A program made the translations under genes and the position numbers. Under the pieces are notes generated by a model. It was not told the DNA's origin. It did not search any database and saw only the letters and a list, made by a program, of their open reading frames with translations. Positions 47,301 through 57,958 of a DNA stretch of 64,000 nt are shown one piece after another (positions within the stretch are counted from its first letter, which is position 1; each line of letters starts with the position of its first letter). Origin of the DNA: Oasisia sp. SBJ-2009. Taxonomy: Eukaryota > Annelida > Polychaeta > Sabellida > Siboglinidae. The DNA is taken from positions 5,506,813-5,570,812 of the forward strand of contig OZ024856.1 of the NCBI GenBank assembly GCA_964017155.1, read 5' to 3'.

Positions 47301-48116
47301 TGGCAATCATTCCATAAAACAAGTGTGAAATTAATATTATTTACGCAATTCGTCGATTAAATTTACGTCCCTGGCGCACTTTCGCCGCCAAATCACAAAT
47401 GTGGACACAAATCCGAAAAGCGACGCTACCGTTGAAGACGAATTCGTTGGATACGACTAATAATTATACTTCAACATAACTGTTAACTGGAACGGTGATA
47501 TTTTAAGTAAACACAAAATGAGTAAACACGCGAATTAATAGTGGATTTGAGGATACCGCTAGCGCCGACGGTCGACGTTAGTCGGGTTGGTGTGTGCGGG
47601 CAACAGTCCGCGTTAGTCGGCGGAACTAATTGGCGTCTACCACGGACCAATGCTAACGCCAACTGCCAACTGCAGTCGGCGTTAGTTGGTTGGTGTGTGC
47701 GTAGCATAATTTGATCTCATTTTAGTGATGACAAATTTCTTTGCCAAATGTGGGATTGGGAAGACCTACACAGGCACCCCTGTAAGCTCTGCATCTTGTC
47801 ACTCTATGAATCAGGCAAGCAGTGTTGGGTCCAAAGTCTACCCCCAAATGTTCATTGATTGGGGTAGGCCATGCCCCTCTTCAAATATATGTTGCCAACA
47901 TAACTACTATAAATAGCATAACATAAAGGCTTTTTTTATTTAGAATTAGCACCAGACCAACAATGAATTATGTTTTATAAAAAAAAATACTTGTGTATTT
48001 CAGGTCATATATATATATATAAATATATATAAAACATATTATAATATATATTATATGACATGTATATAAATTGGTTCCCCGTCCCCTCCACTTTTAAAAC
48101 CGGATCGACGCCCCTG
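44391..48116. mobile_element. hAT-type DNA transposon with 8 bp target duplication (3.7 kb)
   Basis: Flanked by the perfect 8 bp duplication GTTACAAT (44383-44390 and 48117-48124). The ends are CACGGGCGTCGATCGG and, reverse complemented, CAGGGGCGTCGATCCGG, both followed by G-rich strings. An internal partial copy of the end occurs at 45513 and a shared block (TGACAAATTTCTTTGCCAAA) at about 45460 and 47730, indicating an internal duplication. No intact hAT transposase frame was found. A second element is nested at 45923-47701, and a copy of the arm found at 60631-60718 is present near 44815-44910. Confidence 0.8.
45923..47701. mobile_element. TCGGCG-rich transposon nested in the hAT element
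   Basis: Ends CGCACACACCGCACCGACTA and, reverse complemented, CGCACACACCAACCAACTAA. Both subterminal regions carry many copies of GTCGGCG or its complement, plus TTGGTGTGTGCG. The interior is unlike its host. No transposase is readable. Confidence 0.6.
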
Positions 48117-48735
48117 GTTACAATATTAGCTGAAAATGTATTATCTTGTATTCAGGCACAATTGTATAGCCACTTGCCACTTCTAGTCACAGCCTAATTA
48201 AAGCTGAGAAGGGGAAGATCGTCGCTGGTCAGACGAAATCAATAACTTAATTAAGTAATATTGCCCACTTTCACCTTTCTATGCATGCTACGATTGTTTA
48301 CACAGTTGCCGACTATTTGTGGGTAATGCCAACTTTCTGACTAACAATTTATAATAAAATTATAGAAAACGATTATTTGCTCTCTATAATTACTTTTTAA
48401 TTAGTAGACATCATTTGGGAAATGCGTCTAGACAATTTGTGTTATTTTAAATAACACATTAAATCTCTGTAGGCTAATCAGCCCCCCATTTCTGAATTTA
48501 CCGTCAATGCTGATGGATTTGCGTGGCTGCCATAATATTATGGTCAAGTATCGAATAAACAAGTGAAATTAATAGGGTCGGCATGTCATTGTGTATGAGT
48601 GATTATATCATGATTATGCAGTCAAGTCTTGTTCTATCCCTCCCTCCCTCCCTCCCCGTGTGCTTGATTTGAATAGTTATATAACTTGTTAAATTATTTG
48701 AATGCATTGTAATAACATTATATCGACATATTTGT

Positions 48736-49641
48736 TTATTTACTCATAGATGGTAAGTTATGAAACGTGTCGTCTTGACTGATGGAGTGAACACCACCTC
48801 GTTGGCGCTCATCTCGGTTGGTCCTTCGTCTTGACCTAGCTCGGGATCTTGGTCGCCCAGAAGAGTGTCGTCTTCCTCCTGCGCCAGACGTCCAACCTGT
48901 AGCCTGCCGACATACTCGCTGCCAGTGATTGAGTTTCCCACATGCGTTACACCTACTGCCCTCTGCTGGACATCGATCTGTGGGCGCATGATGACGTCCG
49001 CATTTTACGCACGTAGGTGCCTCCTCTCGACGTCCGCTTGGCTCATGTGTTCTCCGCGACCGGCTGACGTGACTGATGCTGCTAGCGTCTCATGAGAACT
49101 GCTGCATGTTGGCCAGTGTTGCTTCATGCGTTCTAGCAACGTCCATCGCCGCGTCAAGTGTTAGTGTCTCATCACGGCACAGTAGCTTTTCTTGCACTTT
49201 CCCGTGCCGGACACCCACTACTAACTGTTCGATCAACCTCTCCTCGGTTTCTGTAGTATCACGGAACTTGCATTTACGCGCCTGCGTCTTGCAGCGTGTC
49301 ATGAATTCGTCAACTGTCTCAGAGCTCAACTGCCTGAATTTTTGCAGATGAAAACGGCTCAGCCTGTAATTAGACTTGGGTTCTATCAAAGCCTGGAATT
49401 TAGCCCAAATGACCTCAACGTCTTTCTTATCAGTTTCACTGAGGTCCCACGTATTGTACATTCGCCGACCCTCCTGTCCTACCCATAGCAGGATGTAGGT
49501 CACTCGTTCACTCTGCCCTTTTTCAGCAAAGGGCCCACTGAAAATCAGTTCGCAATATTGACGGAATGAACGAAACTCCGTGGGTAAATCAGTGGCTAAC
49601 CAGTTCATGCGGGGCGGCTCTATACCTGACAGATCACCCAT
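48736..49641 (-). pseudogene. gag: Ty3/gypsy-type retrotransposon gag, one in-frame stop
   Basis: The minus-strand frame starts at 49641. Capsid-like features are seen: MNWLATDLPTEFRSFRQYCE, RVTYILLWVGQEGR, RLIEQLVVGVRH and ARTHEAT. The frame is interrupted by TGA at 49090-49092, then continues in the same frame to two CCHC zinc knuckles (CVKCGRHHAPTDRC and CNACGKLNHWQRVC) and an arginine-rich tail, ending at 48736, beyond the element boundary. No protease, reverse transcriptase or integrase follows. Gag packages element RNA into particles; this copy is non-autonomous and probably dead. Confidence 0.85.
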
Positions 49642-50008
49642 GGCTGCCTATTAATGGCAATGTATATCACTTACTCAGTGAGAACAACAAATCGAACCTG
49701 GCCAGCGTCGGCGGTGCCGCGTGCGTGTTGACCTATTTACGAATGTCGAAAGCGCCGGATTCAACCGTAGCTGCCACCATGAAACGTGTCGTCTTGGCCT
49801 GACATCTGTGTAGTCGGATTGTCCGACTCATCTCGCATTCATACATGCATATCTGATTCGACACCAGAAGTACTGAACAAATCACTTTATTACGATTACA
49901 TGCGGAGAGAGGGATAACACTGATCGACCTCGAGTCTTGTCATCTTCCAAGACCGATCTCTTGGACTGCATATGTCGTTCTATGCATTTACATTGGCATA
50001 CCATCACA
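48761..50008 (-). mobile_element. Gag-only LTR retrotransposon bounded by a 5 bp duplication
   Basis: Target duplication AGTTA at 48756-48760 and 50009-50013. A 229 bp 5' LTR occupies 49780-50008 (termini TG/CA). The primer-binding site TGGTGGCAGCTACGG starts immediately next to it at 49779 on the minus strand. At the other end only the last ~17 bases of an LTR (TGAAACGTGTCGTCTTG on the + strand) remain. The right edge lies 133 bases before the mitoregulin-like ATG. Confidence 0.8.
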
Positions 50009-50133
50009 AGTTACACGTTTGCCTAAATTCTAGCGTGTGTAATGGCGTTTGTAACCTCAGGCAAGTAGTCAGCGGAGTGCTGCACACGGTGGCGCCTCAC
50101 AGTGGATACTGGATAACCTAGAGGTTGTTTACC

Positions 50134-50214
50134 ATGCAAGATGTCAACTTCTGGGAAGTCGTTTGCTGTATGGATGGGACTTTCTTTTATAGCTGGTATA
50201 TTGATAGGGTATAA
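50134..50214 (+). promoter_or_regulatory. Upstream overlapping reading frame at the mitoregulin-like start
   Basis: An ATG seven bases before the main ATG, in a better context (ACCATG), opens a frame of about 26 codons that ends inside the main coding sequence. Ribosomes choosing it would not make the microprotein. Regulatory role inferred. Confidence 0.35.
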
Positions 50215-50368
50215 AATAAAAGGTTTGCGTATCAAATATCTTCAGGCCAAACGAAAATACCTGGAAAGAAAATTGGCCGAAACTCGGAAGAAAATCGACT
50301 GTGAAGCTGGAGCGGGAGAAACGGGGACAAACAACCAGCGGCTCTGTCAGCGGCCGGCGTGCCCATAG
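50141..50368 (+). CDS. Mitoregulin (MTLN) homologue, single-pass microprotein, paralogue 3
   Basis: 75 codons, ATG 50141 to TAG. Mitoregulin is a small mitochondrial inner-membrane protein linked in mammals to fatty-acid oxidation, cardiolipin binding and respiratory supercomplexes. Residues 4-53 align to the human 56 aa protein without a gap, with 17 of 50 identities by hand. These include the membrane segment G-L-S-F-I-A-G-I-L-I-G-Y, the basic helix (L-R-x-K-Y-L) and the tail KLAETRKKID. The last ~22 residues are an extra, low-complexity extension. An ATG at 50134 in another frame overlaps this start (about 26 codons), a possible translational brake. A gag-only LTR element ends 133 bases upstream. 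Start choice rests on alignment with the mammalian N-terminus. Confidence 0.8.
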   Translation: MSTSGKSFAVWMGLSFIAGILIGYKIKGLRIKYLQAKRKYLERKLAETRKKIDCEAGAGETGTNNQRLCQRPACP

Positions 50369-50861
50369 AGTCACTTAGTACGAGTGCTAGAGGTGTCGTA
50401 ATAACGGCTTGACACTGATTTGTCGCATTCTAACGTAGTCACTGCATTATCCTTCATCTCCGTGACGCGTGGAACAATCGATCGTCAAGACGTAGTGGTG
50501 TGGACGATAATTAGGTAAATTGACTTATGGTATGTGCAGTAGCCGCTAGACGTAACATTTTTGACCGGTAGCCCTCTGCCGGCAAAGGTTCACGTCAGGC
50601 GTCTGATCCGTTGTTTGCGTGAAAACGCAAGTCACGCATTTTTTGAAAAGGAAACATAGGAGTATAACAAATCTAGGACGTTAAAGACGCTGTGATCAAA
50701 ACGATGGAATGTGAATTGTTGTTGGGAAACGTTGGATGCAGGGAGTAAAGAGCGACAACTAATTTATTAGCTGCCGCTGGCGCTTCAGTTTCGTCTGCTC
50801 AAGTTCAATTGATCAGGCGCTGGATTCGTATTAATAACGCCTCCCTTGTTACCCTCTTACC

Positions 50862-51047
50862 ATGTCTATCGATGCCACAGTTGATGTTGGCGACAAGCGT
50901 TTTGCTTTGTTCTTGGGTGTTTCGTTCATGATGGGATTTGCTGTAGGGCATTCAATTTGTCAATGGGCTGAGAAGTACAGTAAGTCAAGCAGAACTTACA
51001 GAGATTTTGCTGGAATGGGTGGATTCAGGGGACTCACCACTGTGTAA
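50862..51047 (+). CDS. Mitoregulin-like single-pass microprotein, paralogue 4
   Basis: 61 codons, ATG 50862 (context ACCATG), TAA 51045-51047. Residues 11-30 (DKRFALFLGVSFMMGFAVGH) carry the same G-V-S-F-x2-G-x3-G core as the three sister frames, followed by a short amphipathic basic helix. The start is 721 bases after paralogue 3. A strong donor GTAAGT at 50980 interrupts the frame after codon 39, in phase 1, compatible with the exon at 51945. The short unspliced form and a longer spliced form are therefore both possible. Function unknown; membrane microprotein related to mitoregulin by inference. Confidence 0.6.
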   Translation: MSIDATVDVGDKRFALFLGVSFMMGFAVGHSICQWAEKYSKSSRTYRDFAGMGGFRGLTTV

Positions 51048-51116
51048 TCAGTGTAAGTAACCTGATAATTAATGAGGCTGATAAAAATTGATTGCAATAA
51101 GCCTGTGTATTTAATA

Positions 51117-51826
51117 CTATAGGGCCTGTAAGTGTGTCAGAATACATGGTGAGACTCCACGCGACTGGAGCTGTTTGTGGACAGGACACTAATTATATTC
51201 TAATTACGGATAACAGAACTTTGTAGTTTCCGATTGATAAATATTAGGAAAATCAGGTCATAAATATCTTGCGTTGTACCTTTCCTTTCTCAACTGTCCG
51301 ATCTAATATTGAGTTTATCACACTGTCATAGACATATAGCGATTTACATAGAGCAGATAGTAAGAACGAATTTAGGCCGTATTTGTCTTTTACATGGTTT
51401 GCATTTTACATTGCTGTACATTGTGGATTCACAACAGTTCGATATGCAGTCATATCAGACAAGTTGTCTAAATGCACATAATCATAACGTGTACAAACTA
51501 CAAATGTACACATTTGCCCCCAACCATGTTGTACTGCCCGAAATATGGCATTCTTCATTACTTGTCAAGATCGCTAAACACAAGTACTAACCGCCGATGC
51601 CATGGCAACCACCATAATAATAAATTATTGTGGTAATTCTTACCAGCAAAGTGTCACACTGTTTCTGCTTGTAATTATCCTTCGGAACATGTAGCTATTT
51701 TGGGTTATTTGGGGACAGCCCGATTATTACAACCAAAAACAAAACAATGTCCTATCTTTTAGCATTGAGAAACTAGACTTCCTGCCCCCAACCTCGTTTT
51801 GGAGTGCGAGACTTACATGTCCTATA
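51117..51826 (-). mobile_element. TATAGGGC MITE, copy C (inverted)
   Basis: Reverse complement of the family at 40042 and 40738: starts CTATAGGGCCTGTAAGTG and ends ACTTACATGTCCTATA, with the shared GCCATGGCAACCACC near 51600. It lies in the 3' flank or intron of paralogue 4. Confidence 0.75.
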
Positions 51827-51944
51827 ATATGGATCATGTCACTTGGTGAACTACAACTCTTGTTTTGTAGTGTTGCAACTTGAAAAACTTGCATGTTCTA
51901 AGTGTAGAAGGGAATTTTAACAGTATATGTATATATTTTTACAG

Positions 51945-53534
51945 ACGGACTCTGGATCATTTCAACAATGTTGATCCATCGTTGTGAAGAAGAACTAGCA
52001 GAGGTAAGCACTTATGTATCTTGTGGAGGAGACAAGCTTAATAATGTATTACTATGCTAACATATAATTATTGTAATAATGCAACATGAATTCTTATTTT
52101 TGTTGTTTGCTTTTCATGAAGTTTGCTCACTGCTGTAAGGCTGGCATCGATATTAAATTATTATATGGCCAACTAATTATGCTAATGCATGTAAATAGAA
52201 TATTTGTGAAGATAATGACCAGTATTTCATAATGATGCTGAAGTTGTTCCATAGATGACTGGGATTGTTGCAGTTCACACGGCTGTTCCAATTTCCAGCT
52301 TGTTAGGTTTATCCTACTCAATAACTTTGTTGTAATTTGAGGCATCTTGTGAATATAATTATGGTTTGTAATCAGGCTGCACTGGCTGCAAAACTGGCTG
52401 CACTCCATCGACCAGATATCAATTATATATATCATACCATCATAACAGTACAAAATAAGAAAAATACCATACCAATATTTCAGGTACTACCTACTAATGT
52501 GTGGTACACGTCTATTAATTGTTGTTATTGTAATTTATAAAGGTGGGTGTAGCTTTTATATTTAATGGATCAACTACACTCAGTACTGGGTCATTCCATA
52601 TGAATGGGGTTGCTGTCATCTCTTTGAGATCAGTGTGGTGAGAGCCTTTGGTAAGATTAGAAAGAATAAAATATTTAGTGTTCTAGCTTAAATAGTTTTC
52701 ACTTTATGGCAGTTTGAAATTTGGGACTTATCTAATTTTTCGACAGCTTGTTAATAATAAATAATTTTATTCACATTTCACTACTCAATATCTTCTGCAC
52801 TCTTTAGCTGTGTCAGTGAAATTGTGTGGAGTTCTCTATAATGTAGAGATTACATAACTACAATTAGAACACAAATACACTGTATGGTTAATATGCAGCA
52901 AGTTGATAAACATCATGTTTTTATTCAAAATACCACTCACGATAGGATTTTCAGACCCTGATTGCGAGCAAAATACACATGCCTTAGACACAAATTGTAG
53001 ATATTTGATATCTAAACATATAACTGTGCAAATCTGAGAAATATGGCAGGTCTGGTAGCTGGTGCAGAAGATATTGACTAGTGAAATGTGAATAAAATTA
53101 TAAATTTTTAACAAGCTGTCGAAAAACGTCCATGTCCCAAATTTCAAACTGTCATAACTATTTAAGCTTGAACGCTCAGATTTTGGATTCTTACTGATCT
53201 TACCAAAGGCTCTCACCATGCTGATCTATTCAAAAATCTAAGAGATGACAGCAACCAATTTCTGGAATTTTGTTTGCGTTCACTAGGAATGACCCGACCC
53301 TACTGTGAAAATGTTCATTCATTCATAATATTAAATGTTTTCTAATTGCAGATGCCAAACATGAAAACATGTTACTGTGTGCAGAAACACGAGAGACTTA
53401 CTGAGCGACTTGAGCTCTGCAAATATACAAGCATCAGATATGATAACAAAACTGCTTTGGCAAGATACTCGAGTCATAATAGACTCTTGGACAAGTACGT
53501 GTGGATGAATCCATCTTCATATGTGTCAACATGA
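51945..53534 (+). CDS. Two terminal exons of an unrecognised small gene
   Basis: Exon 51945-52003 (TTTTTACAG acceptor, GTAAGC donor) and exon 53352-53534 (TCTAATTGCAG acceptor, TGA stop) join in one frame: GLWIISTMLIHRCEEELAE, then MPNMKTCYCVQKHERLTERL and, near the end, SSHNRLLDKYVWMNPSS. The product is charged and helical with several cysteines. I do not recognise it. The first exon needs a phase-1 upstream donor. Both 50979 (end of the paralogue 4 membrane segment, giving 119 aa in total) and 38407 fit. AATAAA at 53839-53844 is a suitable 3' end signal. The intron contains a 0.7 kb fold-back MITE. Confidence 0.5.
52588..53295. mobile_element. 0.7 kb fold-back MITE
   Basis: Ends GGGTCATTCC and complement. 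Arms of roughly 250 bases share GGTTGCTGTCATCTCTT, GGTGAGAGCCTTTGGTAAGA and TCACATTTCACTA. It is intronic, ending 57 bases before the exon at 53352. Confidence 0.75.
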
Positions 53535-53838
53535 CCACACCATCTGAACAAGCTGTGACAAATATTTGTAAATGTGTGACATTTTGTGTTAATCTCAGAT
53601 TTAAATTTGTTTCTCTGCATTTATTCTGCATATCATTTTACAAATTAGTACTTTCAGCAATATGGTTTCGGCAATATGGATGCATGCGTACGACACCCTA
53701 ACGTTGCAACTGACCACACTATCGTATTGACTAACACAGTACTTTACTAAAGCCAAGCTAAAATAAAAAATTGGTAGTTGAGCAAGTTGGTTTAACTGTT
53801 TAAACATTTACAAAATCTTAATTCATAAATTGTTCTGT

Positions 53839-53844
53839 AATAAA
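53839..53844 (+). terminator. Candidate polyadenylation signal
   Basis: AATAAA in TGTAATAAAGTTATG, 305 bases after the TGA at 53534. Confidence 0.4.
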
Positions 53845-54174
53845 GTTATGCATATGTTCAGTTACCAATCTGATAAACGGTTTATTATTTATTACACTTC
53901 GGACTTGTATCTAACAAGATTGTAAATGACAATAACATAAATTTTTGCTAACTATTAAATGCCATTTTCCATCTGTGTTTTTAGTTACTGGTGCTATAAT
54001 TAATTAAGACATTTCTATAAAATGTTATTTCATGCTCAATTTGTGCAAATCTAGCACAAGCAATGAGAAGACTGGATACGTGAATAAATCAATTTTTATT
54101 CAAAATTGCATTCTGGCTTAAATTACCATTTTGAATTTTAAGCATTCTTGACGATGATATATATACGTATATGT

Positions 54175-56545
54175 TATATATATATCTGCTGTCCATCGCG
54201 CCCGATGATGACATCTGTGTAGGGTATTGTCCATGTGCTTTGCTCGTCGGTGAGATATTAGTCCAATCTGAGCTGAAAAGCCTCTCCCACAGTTGACACA
54301 GAAGATGATAGCTGCAGAAGCATCAGGAAAGCCACGGCGGTGATTGTGATCATGTTGGTATTTTTTTTTGTTATCTTTTCTTCAGTAAGACTCTTCTTTG
54401 TGAATGGCATGCCTCCACTGTTGTCGATCTTGTGCAAGATCATCCCCGGTGTGTAGCCTTTAGGTGTCGTTTCACTATATCTTTATCGCTGCCGTTGTCC
54501 AACATGAAGACGTTTCCTTTGGCTAATTCCCCATAGAACACAGCCTGTGGGACTCTGTTGTCATTCAAACGTGTGATATGTCCAGTTCAACGGAGTTGGA
54601 AAGTCATTAGAGTGGCTTCTAAGCGGGACATACTAGCCCGTCTCAAGACTTCAACATTTGGAATGTGGTCTTTCCACGAGATCCGCAGGATTTGTCGTAG
54701 ATGTCGGAGATCCACTTGGGAAAGTTTCCTAAAGTGGCGACGGTAGAGAGTGTATGTCTCCGCTGAGTACAGTGGTGTTGGAAACACAATACCTTGCACT
54801 TTGTGGATACTTTAATACCATGTTGTGACCATATACGTGCTTCCAGAGTCCTTCAAAGGCACAAGAGGCAGCAAGAATACGGTTGTTAATTTCCACATTA
54901 ATGGTGTTGTCAGATGCAACAGTACTGCCCATGTATGTGAAGTTATTGACTGAATTTCGTGTCGTCCCATAGCTTTCAACATTTGGATCGATTGAGGTTT
55001 GTCCGTGTGGCGGTTGGTAGAGCGTCACAGGTTTCTTTGTATTGATTGTAAGTCCAAATAGGGTTGCAGCTTGTTCAAACTGTTTGCATATCTCTCTGGT
55101 GTCTTCTAGTGTATGTGCATCATCTGCAAATAGTAGTTCACGAATGCAGGGTTCTCAAGTTTTTGTGCTTGCCTTTAGTCTAGCCAATTGAAATAATTTT
55201 CCATCAGATGTAGTGCGGATGAAAACTCCTGCACTAAGGTGTTCGGACACTGTAGACAGTAGTACTGCCGGAAAGAGAGTGAATAAGGTCGATGCCAAGA
55301 CTCATCCTTGCTTAAGTCCATGGCTAATTTCAAATGGATCAGTAGTTGATCCACCAATATACACTGCTCCAGCTATACCATCATGCAATTCCTGAATTAT
55401 CTTGACAGAAGTATCGGGACATCCGTATCTCCTTAGTAAGATCCGCAAGGTTGACCTGTCCACTGTCAAAACCTTTGGACAAGTCAATGAAGACCACATA
55501 TAGGCTTTGTTGTTATTTATCTGCTTTTTCCTGTAGTTGTCGCAAGGTGAATATCATGTCGACTGTAGAGCGTGAGCGACGAAATCCACTTTGGCTTTCT
55601 GGAAGGATCACCTCTGTAATGGTCTGTAGTCTTATCAGAAGGATTTTTGCCAGAATTGTCCCCGCAGTTGAGAGTAATGAAATGCCACGATAGTTTCCAC
55701 AGTCACTCCGTGCACCCTTCTTTTTGTATATTGCAATTGTCAAAGCTTCTTTGAACTGTTGTGGTAGTTCTTTCGCTGTCCAACAAATGCCGTAGAATTT
55801 CAGCAGTTGGGCATGAAGAGCTGTGCCTCCATAATTGTATAGACTTCAGCAGGTCCTGGTGTTTTTCCTGATTTTATTAATTTTATGGCAGCTAAGATTT
55901 CCTCTAATGTTGGTGAGTTTGCCGTGTCTTCCTGGAGTGGATATTGATTTATTGACGCCAGTGCTTCTTCTCTAGCAATTGTTCGGCAATTCAGTACGTC
56001 GCTGAAAAATTCCCTCCACCTAGACACAACTGTTGATTGTTCTGTGAGAATTTGTAAGCCTTCCGGCATCTCTAATTGGCACATCAGCAGATTTCTGTAG
56101 ACCATAGACCTGTTTGATTGCAGCGAAGAAACCTTTTGTAGAATTTTCGTCGGCTAACTGTTGTAGCCAATTGTGCTTGTAGTTCATCAGCTTTTTTGTC
56201 CCACTAAGCATTTTGCATTACTCGCAGCTTTGTTTGGCAATTTTGCTTGCGCATGGCATAGCGCTGTTTTCGGTTTCTTGTCTGTTGGGACAATAATGCG
56301 TTATGTGTCCTACGCTTTTCGTCTAGCAGTGATAACATCTCATTATTTTCATCAAACCAATCTTGTTGTTTCCTGGTTGTGTGCCCCAGAGTGTCAACAT
56401 GTTTCGTCCACTTTCTCACAGTCTTCCAGTGATTATTAATCGTGCCATTGTATGAAAGGTTCATCGTGTTGGTTTTCATATGCGCCATTAACACTGTCTG
56501 CATCTCAGAATCTGCCAGTTTACTGACATTTAGTTTATTCACAGG
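54175..56545 (-). pseudogene. Non-LTR retrotransposon, 5'-truncated and decayed, with C-terminal zinc finger
   Basis: The minus strand shows, in several frames, a linker (WLQQLADENSTKGFFAAIKQ), WREFFSDVLNC, a reverse transcriptase core (DCGNYRGISLLSTAGTILAK, SQSGFRRSRSTVDMIFTLRQ, FEISHGLKQG), the NFTYMGSTVASDN and LRQILRISWKDHIPN tail, and finally a C2H2 finger CVNCGRGFSAQIGLISHRRA with KH, near 54195-54305. No endonuclease is present. Frameshifts and stops make it dead. Clade not assigned; a Jockey/CR1-like group is plausible. Confidence 0.85.
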
Positions 56546-57838
56546 TGTTTATTCGAGGTGGCTTGATATGGAGGTTGCACAATGATCAGTGATCGGTTGA
56601 ACCTTAAAACTTTCAGCAAACCGTATATGTTATATACGGTTTCCTGAAAGGTTCTATTGAAGATTGGTGATTAATCTCAGAATGCAACTTGAAGTGCTCT
56701 ACACGTCACATACTTCTCAATTTCAAAATCCAGAATTTCAGGTTCACAAATAACTTACAGCTACACCCTCTCTGTGAACACCCAACTATAGATAAGGCAT
56801 ATTTGATAACGGTTTATAATCTATGAAAAATCTAACCAAGTCGCAAAATGTCCAAGCATCTATGTCAGCTAGCGGGCACATTAGTGTGGTGTTGATAGTA
56901 TATTTTGCTCGATGACCCCGGTGTGATGTTCAACTTGGGATTGCCAAGCAACAAACGTTAGCGTGGCATTATGTTGTAGCATTGCAACTTTCCTGTTCAG
57001 TGGCACCACTTTAATTGAAGGGGGCTGAAACACTTGAGCAACCAGTGCTAAAATATCAGAAAACACCATTAAGAGCATATGCAACCTTGATTTGACGAGA
57101 ACGCAGCCACGGTATTGTAAAATATTTTTCAGACTTGGATATGATTGACCACTTTTTCCGATTATTTTAATCGATAGGCATTTCTGGCAGAAGAACAAGA
57201 ATATGGTACAGTATTATATGTTGTAAGCACCATATAATTATTCCCAATTCTGTATACTGCGCCATTAAGAAGGCTTTCGTTTGTTACGAATCGTCGAAAT
57301 TTAACCTTTTTTCGTACACCCGTATACAACCGATTTGTTTTACCTATTTAGCGTGTAAATATATAATAAACTATCTACCTACCATTTATAACGCGCCATT
57401 ATTCTTGTTTCTCCGCAGAACTGTCTAATGCATTAATGATGAAGTAAATCGAAAAAACTTTAAAATGTACACTGCGTAAACAGGAACGAGTCGAACCAAA
57501 TGCACCTTGAGCATTTGTCAATATCCAAGTTTGACAAAAATAAATGTACTGTAGCTCTGTATTCATTAAATTATGGTCATATATCCTCTAAATGGTATGT
57601 ATATTCCTATGTTTGGGCAATGGTTGTTCAAGCATTTCAGCACCACTTTAATGGCTATACCAAACAACTAATCCACAGTCCGTATAACGCATGTGTCACA
57701 AAAGCAATACATCTACACGTGCGTGCGTGTGAACATGCGTATGTAATATCTAGCACGCACACAGAGGGCTGCATGCATCCGAATCATAGCAGGAGTAACA
57801 AAAACACGTATATCAACAATGTCACCACACGCATGCTA
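56546..57838. other. Intergenic stretch, no gene seen
   Basis: AT-rich. Short open frames on both strands at 56881-57198 and 57500-57859 lack domains and splice signals. Contains a short palindrome CCGTATATGTTATATACGG near 56621. Confidence 0.4.
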
Positions 57839-57844
57839 TTTATT
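57839..57844 (-). terminator. Candidate polyadenylation signal of presenilin
   Basis: AATAAA on the minus strand, 115 bases after the presenilin stop codon. Confidence 0.45.
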
Positions 57845-57958
57845 CATTCAAAGTCGTAACGCAACGTTAATTTGTGCTAAGTTGGTTTTAATACATGGTA
57901 TAGCTGGTCAAACTTTGTAACGCTATTGCCTGCACACTAGTCAACTCCGCACAGCCGG

